The position numbers and the translations under genes were made by a program. Below the pieces are notes generated by a model. It saw only the letters and a list, made by a program, of their open reading frames with translations, made no database searches and was not told the DNA's origin. A stretch of DNA of 64,000 bases from Xanthocytophaga flava (lineage in GTDB: Bacteria > Bacteroidota > Bacteroidia > Cytophagales > 172606-1), in assembly GCA_030068525.1 (NCBI GenBank), contig JASJOS010000024.1, forward strand, positions 48,530 to 112,529. Direction: 5' to 3'. Position 1 is the first letter of the stretch; each line of letters starts with the position of its first letter. Positions 9,450 to 18,041 of this stretch are shown here, piece by piece.

Positions 9450-10436
9450 CTATCCCAGATGATTACTCTCAAAATATCTTTTGACAAGTACCTGAATGTA
9501 CCGTTTCAGATAGGCATCATTGAGAAATACATTAGACCAGTTTTCATAACGCTGACATTGTACGCCTAAGTAAAAGAAATACGAACATACAGCCAGTATA
9601 GGAAGTAGGCGCTTTTCTTCCGTCGTGAGGGGATTAATGGATTCATAACCCCTTAGAAAGCTTTCTGTTTTGCTTTGGTATTCTGTTTCTACTTTTTCTG
9701 TGTTATGAAGTTGTAGAAGATAATAGGCGATATCATGACAAAGCCAGCCATTGCCGCAAAAATCAAAGTCAAAAAGCGTAATCTCTTTATCCTCATAGAT
9801 GTTCAGGTTATCAAACCAGATATCCATATGTACTACTCCCTGACGAATAGATTGCAGGTTGGCCGTGGTGAGTTGGTCGAGTAGGTACCTCTGAGCAGTT
9901 TGCATAAACTGCATTTCAGGAATATCGGTTGGAAGAAACTTCTTTAGTTCCTCAAAAGTATCTATCAACAATAGTTGTGGAGTATACTGAACCCGTTGTA
10001 GCGTTAGATTATGTGTAGCCTGATGGAGTCTGGCCATCGTTTCACCCACCTGATAATGCTGATCTATGGAGAGACTGTGGCATTTTTCGCCAGGGGCAAA
10101 CGAAAACATCACACCCAATCGTGTTCCTTCCGGTGCATTGATGGATTGAATATACTGACCGGAAACATCTGGTAAGGCTACTGAAACCGCTATATCGTGA
10201 TTTTGTACAAGCTGGAGTAAGCGGATTTCTTCTGTTATTTCCTGTTCACTACGCCAGTTCAGGCTATAGATCCGAAAAATATAACGGTTAGTTTGATCTG
10301 TAATGAGATAGGTGTGATTAACTCCTGCTTTTAACAGGCGGCAAGTGGTAGATGTACTGAGGTTATATTGTTCTTGCAGCAAAGGACTTAATGCGTCCGA
10401 TGAGAGGATCGAACTGGAAACAGGAAAATGAGCCAT
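9450..10436 (-). CDS. Phosphotransferase of the APH/choline-kinase fold
   Basis: 328-aa kinase-like protein. The Brenner-type catalytic motif is VVHMDIWFDNL (His-x-Asp with Asn five residues on) and the metal-binding motif is TLFDFDFCG. The N-lobe begins after SSILSSDALSPLL with a nucleotide-binding strand pair. Family members phosphorylate aminoglycosides, homoserine or small metabolites; the substrate cannot be told. I start at ATG 10436 because the 17 preceding residues (a Cys/Tyr-rich stretch) fit no family N-terminus, although an ATG at 10487 extends the frame. It is monocistronic. Confidence 0.82.
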   Translation of the reverse strand: MAHFPVSSSILSSDALSPLLQEQYNLSTSTTCRLLKAGVNHTYLITDQTNRYIFRIYSLNWRSEQEITEEIRLLQLVQNHDIAVSVALPDVSGQYIQSINAPEGTRLGVMFSFAPGEKCHSLSIDQHYQVGETMARLHQATHNLTLQRVQYTPQLLLIDTFEELKKFLPTDIPEMQFMQTAQRYLLDQLTTANLQSIRQGVVHMDIWFDNLNIYEDKEITLFDFDFCGNGWLCHDIAYYLLQLHNTEKVETEYQSKTESFLRGYESINPLTTEEKRLLPILAVCSYFFYLGVQCQRYENWSNVFLNDAYLKRYIQVLVKRYFESNHLG

Positions 10437-10695
10437 GAAAGAGAGTGGATAGCAGTAAGGACAGGCAAATATAGTACTTTCCTGCACTAGTTTACACAGA
10501 TGAAATTGATTCCACTATCCTTATTTATCATGAAGAGCAAAATCAGAAGGCAGAGACAGGCCTGTATTTTGGTTGATAAGAGAGGAATATTTTGATTTCT
10601 GATAGGCTTTCTAACACTATTCCTGAATGAATACAGATGACATTACTCTATCAACAAGTAATAACATGTACAATAAACTTACCTTACCCGAAATT

Positions 10696-11040
10696 TTAGG
10701 CCTGTATTGCGTTCTCGATTTGTCTGAATCCAAATGGTTTTCTGATAAAGCGTTCTGCACCCTTTTCTATGGCCTGAACATGTGCACTATCCATCGCACT
10801 GAGCACAATGATACGTATATTAGGCAGAATATCTTTAATCTGTGAAATATAGTCAACGCCCTTGCCGTCAGGTAAGTTGTTATCCATCAGTACTATAGAC
10901 GGCTTAAATGCCTTCGCTTTTTCCAGTCCATCAGTTAGTGTCTGAGCACATACCACCTGGTAATGTCTTGTTTCCAGAAAGCGAGTAAGAAGATCGCATA
11001 CTACAGTCTCATCTTCGATAATCAACACGCTACTTTCCAT
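10696..11040 (-). CDS. Single-domain response regulator (CheY-like)
   Basis: 114-aa receiver domain only. Acidic pocket E9, D10 and E11; phospho-acceptor D53 (IVLMDNNLP); switch S81 (VLSAMD); K101 in IRKPF. There is no output domain, so it acts through protein contacts. No histidine kinase is adjacent (the nearest are at 0.5 and 27.5 kb), so it may be an orphan intermediate in a phosphorelay. The 330-bp gap upstream (11041-11371) holds nothing recognised apart from AT-rich sequence. Confidence 0.9.
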   Translation of the reverse strand: MESSVLIIEDETVVCDLLTRFLETRHYQVVCAQTLTDGLEKAKAFKPSIVLMDNNLPDGKGVDYISQIKDILPNIRIIVLSAMDSAHVQAIEKGAERFIRKPFGFRQIENAIQA

Positions 11041-11371
11041 TTTATTTAGTCGGTGTATAATTTAGAGATATTTCTTTACTTGATTCTAGTTATAACAATA
11101 TCTGTGCCTGCTGTTATTTATCTCTTCTAAATGTATTCTGAATGTGCTAGCCAAACAGGCTGTATAGCGGTTTTTACTTACTTTACAGGATTTTTTATAA
11201 CAAACTTATTTTCAGGAAGATGTAGATATTAAAAAAAACGGATAAACAGATGGGTCTTTAAGTAATTTCTACATTTTATTAAAATAAAGAATAAGTCCTC
11301 TAAAGGTGTTACTAATTCTCTACACTACTATGCATCTGATAAATGCTACGGCCAGGTTTCTGCTCTCTCTT

Positions 11372-11842
11372 TTACAGAGGGTTATCCTGTGTTTGCTGCC
11401 TGGGCCATGTCCATGCATACCACACAATGGTACCGGTGAGAACAATTTCCACAACTGCCAGATAACTATAAAAGATCATCCATGTATCATTAGTGGTAAT
11501 GAGTATAAGGGTCATAATGAGAGTAAAAAAGACTCCAAAGAGCAGATTAGCCCAGCGGCTTATCTGTGGTTTAAGTATAAGAGATAGAAAGATCATAAGA
11601 CTGGGGACAGTCATAAGAAGAGAAAAGCACAAAAGTGAAATAGGAGTAGTTGTACCTACTCCAGACTGACCTTCCATCAGATGTTTGATACGTCCTGGCA
11701 CAAATAGCGAGAAAAAATCACCATATACATAGCAAAACATTACTGCTGTCCACAAAGCTGCAAGCTTAATTCTGACATTTACCTGAAAATCCTGGAGTGT
11801 ATGGGTATGCATAAGCGTTAGTGAAAATAAAAAGTACAGCAT
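11372..11842 (-). CDS. DUF6326-like small membrane protein
   Basis: 156 aa with four hydrophobic segments. The segment VRIKLAALWTAVMFCYVYGD followed by FFSLFVPGRI is the pattern I associate with DUF6326 family proteins, whose function is unknown. The ATG at 11842 has AAAGGA about 10 nt upstream; ATG 11812 (M11, MHTHTLQDF) is an alternative that would remove a short hydrophobic leader. It lies upstream of, and on the same strand as, the ABC-F gene, 130 bp beyond that gene's 3' end side. Family call is from memory. Confidence 0.72.
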   Translation of the reverse strand: MLYFLFSLTLMHTHTLQDFQVNVRIKLAALWTAVMFCYVYGDFFSLFVPGRIKHLMEGQSGVGTTTPISLLCFSLLMTVPSLMIFLSLILKPQISRWANLLFGVFFTLIMTLILITTNDTWMIFYSYLAVVEIVLTGTIVWYAWTWPRQQTQDNPL

Positions 11843-11929
11843 TTATGCAAAATCCTTTGTAAAGTAACCCTGAAGTTATTCTATCACTATCTAAATAGAT
11901 GCGATAGTGATAGAATACCACATGCAACA

Positions 11930-13522
11930 TCATCCAAGCTCCAGTGTTGTTTCTACCTGAATCTGTTGTATGAAATACTGATCGTGAGAAATAACCAGTA
12001 CAGTACCTGTAAAGGCTTGTATCGCATGTGTCAACACCTCCTGGCTATGTATATCCAGATTGTTGGTAGGTTCATCGAGTATTACCATATCCGGAGTATT
12101 ATCGCTGGCTGCCAGACAGCAGAGAAGTAGTTTCATCTTTTCACCACCACTGAGGTCTGCACATTTTCTGTCCCACATGTCACGGCCAAACTGGTGTTGA
12201 TAGAGAAGCATTTTGAGTTCATGTTCCTGTAAGTGCCGGGTATTGAATTTCTCTATTTGTTCAACTATGGAATACTGAGGTTCTATAGCTGAATACTCCT
12301 GATCCATATAAATATAGTGAAAGTCCGCTCTGTACACTTCTCCTTCGGAAGGTGATAACTTGCCGGTTATGAGATGCAAAAGAGTAGTTTTGCCTGCTCC
12401 GTTGTTTCCTGATATGCGTATTCTATCACCTGAACGAATCTGGAAGGACAGGGGAGAAGACCACAGCTTTTGCTGTGTATACGCAAAGTTGATGGCTTTA
12501 GCGGCTATCAGAATTTTTCCCTGATGGAGATCGGATTTTCGCAGATCAACCTGTAATACTTTAGAAGCTTGTATCTGTGTTTTGAGTTCTTTGAGGTCTT
12601 CTGAAATACCACTGATCTTCTCATTGTGTGCTTCTTTGAGCTTGGCTGTACTTTGCTCAGCCTGTCCTTTACGGCTATTGGCAATGATACGGGGTAAAGC
12701 AAGCTTTTGTCCGTGAGCTTTTCCCCGAGCCTCTTTCTTGTGGCGTTGTTCTGCTACTTCCCTGGCCTTTTGTTGTGCCTGTTTTAATGTCTTTTCTTTG
12801 TCATCTACCTGTTCCTGCAAAGCCTGTAGTTTGGTTTCTTTCTGTTCTTTATAAAAATCATAATTGCCTCCATACACCTCAATGCCATTGTGGCTGAGTT
12901 CCAGTGTAACAGGGAGTAGATTTAACAATGTTCTGTCGTGACTAACTACTACAATGCTGGCTTTGCTGCCACTGAGAAACGCATAAAGAAGATCACGACT
13001 GTGCGTATCCAGGTGATTGGAAGGTTCATCCATCAGAATAATTTTGGGAGAATGGATGGATATGCCTGCCAGAAAAACTTTGGTTTTTTCTCCTCCACTC
13101 AGCGATTGAAGGGTTTGGCCTAGATCCAGATGCTGGAGCTGCCAGAATTCCAGAGCTGCTTTTACCCGTTCTTCAATCTCCCAGTCATCATCCAGTGCTG
13201 TAAAATGTTCAGGAGAGGCATCTCCTTGCAGGATAGCCTGTAGTGCCTTTATTTTCTGATCTACACCCAGCATTTCTGCTAGGCTAAAGGCATCGTACTG
13301 CCCCATATGCTGAGGAACATAATAGGGTTTTTCTGAGAGAGTTATGTCTCCCTCAGATGCCTGCAGGCGGCCTGCCATGATTTGTAAAAGGGTAGACTTG
13401 CCGGTACCATTTGGACCAATGAGAGCCGCTTTCTCTCCTGTAGCAACAGACAGCGTGAGATTACGAAATAAGACTTCCCGATCGGGATGGATATAGGAAA
13501 TGGATCTGAGGATGATACTCAT
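11930..13522 (-). CDS. ABC-F family ATP-binding protein
   Basis: 530-aa soluble protein with two ABC ATPase domains in tandem and no membrane segment. Walker A motifs are GPNGTGKST (N-domain) and GNNGAGKTT (C-domain). Signatures are SLSGGEKTK and DLSGGEKMK, and Walker B/D-loop segments are ILMDEPSNHLD and VILDEPTNNLD. A charged, Lys/Glu/Gln-rich linker (about residues 230-320) separates them, as in ribosome-associated ABC-F translation factors and antibiotic-protection proteins. I place the start at 13522 (MSIILRSISYI); the upstream ATG at 13576 would add a hydrophobic 18-residue stretch unusual for the family. Subtype and any resistance phenotype are not determinable here. Confidence 0.92.
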   Translation of the reverse strand: MSIILRSISYIHPDREVLFRNLTLSVATGEKAALIGPNGTGKSTLLQIMAGRLQASEGDITLSEKPYYVPQHMGQYDAFSLAEMLGVDQKIKALQAILQGDASPEHFTALDDDWEIEERVKAALEFWQLQHLDLGQTLQSLSGGEKTKVFLAGISIHSPKIILMDEPSNHLDTHSRDLLYAFLSGSKASIVVVSHDRTLLNLLPVTLELSHNGIEVYGGNYDFYKEQKETKLQALQEQVDDKEKTLKQAQQKAREVAEQRHKKEARGKAHGQKLALPRIIANSRKGQAEQSTAKLKEAHNEKISGISEDLKELKTQIQASKVLQVDLRKSDLHQGKILIAAKAINFAYTQQKLWSSPLSFQIRSGDRIRISGNNGAGKTTLLHLITGKLSPSEGEVYRADFHYIYMDQEYSAIEPQYSIVEQIEKFNTRHLQEHELKMLLYQHQFGRDMWDRKCADLSGGEKMKLLLCCLAASDNTPDMVILDEPTNNLDIHSQEVLTHAIQAFTGTVLVISHDQYFIQQIQVETTLELG

Positions 13523-13892
13523 AGCAATAAAGAGGATAAATAAATGGAGAGAATAGAGTATAGAGAGGCTACACAAACCGAACGGATTTGCAAAGCATCG
13601 ATAAGAGAGAAAAAGCAGGGCTTTTTGCTAAGGTATCTATTACATCGTATCTAAGTTTAGCCAATACAGGTAGGAGATCTGTAGTTGACAAATGAATATA
13701 TATTACCAAAATGCTCCAGAAGGGGCTGAAACCGCATGATGGTATATGACCATCATTTACTTAGATATTCTCATTGGAGTAATGAATTATGTTTGTAATG
13801 CTACAAAGGTAAAACAGATAACCGGAAAAACAAAATTTGTCGTTATTGATTGGCGATTCTGTAAATAGGCTGAATTTGATACATATCTATTC

Positions 13893-14100
13893 ATAACCGG
13901 AGTTCTGGTCATGAATGAAATGAAAAAAATATTTTAAGACTTCCAGTTGAAATCGTTTTTGACCATTATTCGAATCATTTTTACGTTTGACCAGAATACT
14001 GATCACTTTCAAGAAATATTCGAATAATGGTCACTTTCTTGTTTGACCGGAATTTAGTTCACTGTCATAAATGACCGGAGTTTAGTTCAAAATAGAAAAA
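13893..14100. repeat. Cluster of ACCGG words and inverted repeats
   Basis: This is part of the roughly 1-kb gene-free stretch 13577-14576. Four variants of TGACCGGARTTYAGTTCA occur (about 13894, 13987, 14043 and 14072). A perfect 15-bp inverted pair, GACCATTATTCGAAT (13961-13975) and ATTCGAATAATGGTC (14018-14032), encloses one of them. The nature is unknown; possible roles are a regulator array or a mobile-element footprint. Confidence 0.6.
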
Positions 14101-14157
14101 GCACTAAGATTATAGTCTGTTTTGTCTAGATTTTTGAGTAAATGTCTGATAATCAAT

Positions 14158-14428
14158 AGGGGTAAGAAGGGTCGGATGCGGGTAAGTTGCGGGTCAGATG
14201 TAAAATCCTGATAATCAGTTAGGGTAAGAAGGGGTAAGAATATTTTCTATACTACGTGTGTTATATATATTATATAAAAGAAAATAATAAATATAGCATA
14301 TACTAACCCTTTCTGCTCCTATTCTTCTGCTACCGTTTAGCTCTAAACATCTTACCCTTCTTACCCGCATTGATTATCAATCACTTATATCTTGCCCGCA
14401 ACTGACCCGCATCCGACCCTTCTTACCC
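14158..14428. repeat. Long imperfect inverted repeat with AT-rich centre
   Basis: The left arm (14158-14240) and the reverse complement of the right arm (14350-14428) share the words GGGGTAAGAAGGGTCGGATG, CGGGT, GTTGCGGG and TGATAATCA in the same order. Within each arm GGTAAGAAGGG occurs twice. The roughly 110-nt centre is almost pure A/T (TATATATTATATAAAAG). No ORF is present. It could fold as a very long hairpin or be an origin-like or terminator-like region; I cannot assign it. Confidence 0.7.
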
Positions 14429-14475
14429 CTTGATATAGTTTCAAACTATCAAAATGCTTTCTCTTAACAGACAAA

Positions 14476-14516
14476 GTTGTTCACTACCGGACAAAGAGTG
14501 TCCGGTAGTGAACAAC
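14476..14516. repeat. Perfect 18-bp hairpin
   Basis: GTTGTTCACTACCGGACA (14476-14493) and its exact complement (14499-14516) surround a 5-nt loop, AAGAG. There is no T-tract on either side, so it is not an obvious terminator. It shares the words ACCGG and GTTCACT with the cluster at 13.9-14.1 kb. Confidence 0.8.
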
Positions 14517-14624
14517 CAACATATCCACTATACCTGCTAAAAGCCCATTTTAAGGCGTTTAGAGCCTGTCTACATTATGGCATATGATTTGGTTTGCAAA
14601 ATGATAACTAATCAATACCATCCT

Positions 14625-14963
14625 ATGCGGAGAGCTTTTCTGGGAGAGTTTGAAGAACTCATTTTACTGATTGTAGCTGCCTGTACCGAAGATGCCTATG
14701 GTGTAACCATCTGGGAGCAGGTACAGGAGCAGACAGGCCGGAGTATTACCATCAGTGCTGTACATGCTACTTTATATCGTCTGGAGGAGAAAGGATTTCT
14801 GTCTTCACAGATGGGTGGGGCCACTGCCGAGCGGGGAGGGCGCAGAAAACGATTTTTTTCACTGACAGTAGCAGGTAGCAGGGCACTGATAGAACTGGAA
14901 CAGATGCGCCAGAAACTATGGAAAGCTATTCCGGAAGGTAAACTTCAGATACTCGGTCAGTAA
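14625..14963 (+). CDS. PadR-family transcriptional regulator
   Basis: 112-aa winged-helix repressor. It opens with MRRAFLGEFEELILLIVAA, the usual start of this subfamily in Bacteroidota, and contains the recognition region ISAVHATLYRLEEKGFLSS and the wing GGRRKRFFSLT. An in-frame ATG at 14577 would add 16 unrelated residues, so 14625 is preferred. It heads the permease cluster (small membrane protein, then four FtsX-type permeases), so it probably controls that cluster; this pairing with permease prefix domain proteins is a recurrent arrangement in Bacteroidota. Confidence 0.9.
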   Translation: MRRAFLGEFEELILLIVAACTEDAYGVTIWEQVQEQTGRSITISAVHATLYRLEEKGFLSSQMGGATAERGGRRKRFFSLTVAGSRALIELEQMRQKLWKAIPEGKLQILGQ

Positions 14964-14979
14964 CTACTAAAACGTCTGT

Positions 14980-15348
14980 GTGATGAATAAAGAATTACTA
15001 TATACAAATGAACATAAAAGGTCTTACAGAACATTCTGGCGGTGGCATATAGGAATCGATTTGCTTTTGCTTGTTCCGTATGTCTGGGCAGGCAGTGATG
15101 CCTTATACCGCTTTTATTATGGTCTATCGCTTAGAGATGAGCATGCCTTGTTGAATCTTCAGATTCTAACAGGAGTGTTTTTGGGTTATCTGGCTCATAG
15201 TACTTATCTGATATGCTGTATGGTTTATTTTTTCTTTACAAAAGATTTTCGGGTAGTGGGCTATCTCTCTTTTTACACTGTATTAATTGTGCTGCTAACA
15301 TGTAGTGCGTATGCCTGTACAGCAGCTCTGCTTGTTTTTGGAATGTAA
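14980..15348 (+). CDS. Small hypothetical membrane protein
   Basis: 122 aa with three or four hydrophobic helices (around residues 24-40, 60-85 and 95-120). It begins 16 bp after the PadR gene and precedes the permease genes by about 55 bp, so it is almost certainly in their operon. No family recognised; it may be an accessory membrane subunit or an unrelated passenger. Confidence 0.72.
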   Translation: MMNKELLYTNEHKRSYRTFWRWHIGIDLLLLVPYVWAGSDALYRFYYGLSLRDEHALLNLQILTGVFLGYLAHSTYLICCMVYFFFTKDFRVVGYLSFYTVLIVLLTCSAYACTAALLVFGM

Positions 15349-15402
15349 TAATACTGCACACTCTATTGATACGATTTTACTGACTGTTTGATTCTGTTGA
15401 TT

Positions 15403-18024
15403 ATGAATACCAAAAATCATCCTACACAACCCCCTCGCTGGGCAGACCGCCTGCTGGAATGGTTTGTATCAGATCATCTGCTGGAAGACGTGCAGGGCGA
15501 TTTGTATGAGATCTATCAGCGAAGAGTCAAACTAGTAGGTATAGCCAAAGCCCAAAGAGAATACGGATGGAATGTGATCCGGTATATCAATCCGTTTTTC
15601 AGAAAACAAAAAACTACTCACTATACTCAACCTTTGATATCAACAACTATGTTACGAAACTATTTTATTATCACCTGGCGACAGCTACTGACTAACAAAG
15701 CCTATAGTTTCCTGAATATAGCCGGACTGGCTACAGGCATGAGTGTAGCCTTACTGATTGGACTATGGGTGTATCATCAGTACTCCTATGACCGTTTTCT
15801 GCCAGAGTCAGAGCAACTGTATCAGGTGAAGCGCAATTTTGATGAAAATGGAGATAATACACTTACTTTTAATACTACCTCACTAAAACTGACAAATGTA
15901 CTCCGTAGTGAAGTTCCCGAAATAGAGTATGTAGCAGAAAGTGACTGGATGGGGTCACATGGATTAAAAGTAGGGGAGACAAAGTTATTTAAGAATGGAG
16001 CAGTGATAGGACGTGATTTTTTGCAAATGTTTCAGTATCCACTACTGGAAGGAGATCCCAAAACTGCATTACATTCGGCCTATTCCATTGTACTTACAGA
16101 ATCAACAGCCAAAGCTTTGTTTGGCGATGAAAACGCCATGGGAAAGATCGTGCGCTTTGATAATGACAACGATCTGAAGGTGACAGGCATTTTAAAAGAT
16201 ATTCCTTCCAACTCTTCCTTTCAGTTTAATTTCCTGGTTCCGTTTGACTACTATGAGCAAACCAAATCATGGATAAAGCAATCCCGTACCGGAGATTTCT
16301 CGCAAAATGCCTTTCAGATTTTTGTCAAGCTGAAAAAAGGTGTTGACTATAATCAGGTACTGGCTAAAATAGGACCTATCGAACATACGGAAAAAGATAA
16401 CGTCAATGCAATGCGATCTACAGTGATTATGCAGCCATTACAACGATGGCATTTATACTCCGAATACATCAATGGCAAGGATAGTGGTGGGTTTATTGAA
16501 TATGTGCGTATTTTTAGTGTAATCGGAGTGTTGGTATTGCTTATTGCCTGTATCAACTTTATCAATCTGACTACTGCCCGCAGCGAAAAACGGGCGAAAG
16601 AAGTAGGTATTCGTAAGTCCATCGGTTCCGAACGCAAACAGCTTATCGCACAGTTTCTGGTAGAAGCTGTAGTATTCACAGGAATTGCCTTTGTACTGGC
16701 GTTCTTCCTATCCTGGGCTATCCTACCTGCATTTAACGCTCTAACAGCCGCACACATACATATTCCTTTTGCCAATGTATATTTCTGGCTTATCACAATA
16801 GGATGTGTTCTGATTACCGCTTTGCTGGCAGGTAGCAGACCCGCCTTTTATCTGTCTTCCTTTCAGCCTGTCAAAGTGCTGAAGGGGGCTATACGGATGG
16901 GAAAAACAGCATCCTTGCCCCGCAAAGTATTAGTAGTTGCGCAGTTTAGCTGCTCCATTGCGTTGATTACAGGGGCTATTGTCATCTACCAGCAAGTTCA
17001 GTATGCCAAAGACCGGCCTACCGGATATGATGTAAACCGACTCTTGTCAACGAGTGTAAACGGAGATCTGAGAAAGAATCATACTGCACTGAAAAATGAA
17101 TTGCTTCAGAAGGGTATCATCGAATCCGTTACTACTTCTTCCAGTCCGGCAACAGATATTTCCTGGCATTCTACTCCTGAACAATGGCCTGGAAAACGTG
17201 CAGGTGAAACAGTAGAGTTAGGGGTGATTATCACAGACAACGAGTATTTTAAAACAATGGGAATGGCAATAAAAGATGGGCGAAATTTCTTTAGTGCAAC
17301 AGATACCAACAGTGTTATTTTTAATGAAACAGCGATTAAGCGCTTACGCTTAGAAAATCCGATAGGTCAGCTAATTACTTTTAACGAAAAGCAATACCAG
17401 ATTGCAGGAGTAGTAAAGGATGCTCTTATGATGTCTCCTTTCACAGCGGCTGATCCCACTATGTTTTTATGTACACCTGATGTACAGGATGAGATGATGT
17501 ATCGGTTGTCACCACAGATCAAAACACAGGACGCTCTCCAGCAGCTTACAGCATTATTCACGAAGTATAATCCTTCGTATCCCTACACCTATGAGTTTAC
17601 CGATGTAACGTATGCCAAAAAGTTCAATCTGGAAGTACTAATCGGAAAGCTGGCAGGGATCTTTGCAGGCTTAGCCATCTTTATTTCCTGTCTGGGATTG
17701 TTTGGCCTGGCTGCTTATATGGCAGAACAACGCACCAAAGAGGTGGGTATTCGTAAAGTATTGGGTGCTTCGGTATTTAGTCTGTGGGAACTACTCTCCA
17801 AAGATTTTCTGGCACTTGTACTGATTGCCTTTGTGATCGCAACACCTATATCCTGGTACCTGCTCAATGGCTGGCTCTCCAAGTATGCTTACCATACACA
17901 AATTTCCTGGTGGGTGTTTGTGCTGACAGGCTTGGGTGCCTTAGGCATTGCGCTGGTTACTGTAAGTTTTCAGGCAATTAAGGCTGCCTTAATGAATCCT
18001 GTCAAGTCATTACGCTCTGAATAA
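15403..18024 (+). CDS. FtsX/MacB-type ABC permease with N-terminal prefix domain (1 of 4)
   Basis: 873-aa permease. The N-terminal soluble prefix (about residues 10-65: PPRWADRLLEWFVSDHLLED, VQGDLYEIYQRR, YGWNVIRYINPFF) matches the permease prefix domain 2 type. It is followed by a first helix (NYFIITWRQLLTNKAYSFLN), a MacB periplasmic core domain, three helices of the first FtsX unit (VGIRKSIGSERKQL between them), a second core domain, and the second FtsX unit (RTKEVGIRKVLGASVFSLWE). It ends NPVKSLRSE. The frame has a TTG at 15388, but ATG 15403 is the natural start. No ATPase or membrane-fusion partner is encoded in the cluster. The ends are nearly identical in DNA to those of the paralogues at 18042 and 23111. 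Confidence 0.9.
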   Translation: MNTKNHPTQPPRWADRLLEWFVSDHLLEDVQGDLYEIYQRRVKLVGIAKAQREYGWNVIRYINPFFRKQKTTHYTQPLISTTMLRNYFIITWRQLLTNKAYSFLNIAGLATGMSVALLIGLWVYHQYSYDRFLPESEQLYQVKRNFDENGDNTLTFNTTSLKLTNVLRSEVPEIEYVAESDWMGSHGLKVGETKLFKNGAVIGRDFLQMFQYPLLEGDPKTALHSAYSIVLTESTAKALFGDENAMGKIVRFDNDNDLKVTGILKDIPSNSSFQFNFLVPFDYYEQTKSWIKQSRTGDFSQNAFQIFVKLKKGVDYNQVLAKIGPIEHTEKDNVNAMRSTVIMQPLQRWHLYSEYINGKDSGGFIEYVRIFSVIGVLVLLIACINFINLTTARSEKRAKEVGIRKSIGSERKQLIAQFLVEAVVFTGIAFVLAFFLSWAILPAFNALTAAHIHIPFANVYFWLITIGCVLITALLAGSRPAFYLSSFQPVKVLKGAIRMGKTASLPRKVLVVAQFSCSIALITGAIVIYQQVQYAKDRPTGYDVNRLLSTSVNGDLRKNHTALKNELLQKGIIESVTTSSSPATDISWHSTPEQWPGKRAGETVELGVIITDNEYFKTMGMAIKDGRNFFSATDTNSVIFNETAIKRLRLENPIGQLITFNEKQYQIAGVVKDALMMSPFTAADPTMFLCTPDVQDEMMYRLSPQIKTQDALQQLTALFTKYNPSYPYTYEFTDVTYAKKFNLEVLIGKLAGIFAGLAIFISCLGLFGLAAYMAEQRTKEVGIRKVLGASVFSLWELLSKDFLALVLIAFVIATPISWYLLNGWLSKYAYHTQISWWVFVLTGLGALGIALVTVSFQAIKAALMNPVKSLRSE

Positions 18025-18041
18025 GCACACTGAAAAAATCT

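Noticed and set aside
14158..14428. Rho-independent terminator
   Set aside because: Arms of about 80 nt and a 110-nt A/T centre with no T-tract at the end do not fit.
15388..15402. TTG start for the first permease
   Set aside because: The ATG at 15403 gives a start that matches the paralogues' layout before the prefix domain.
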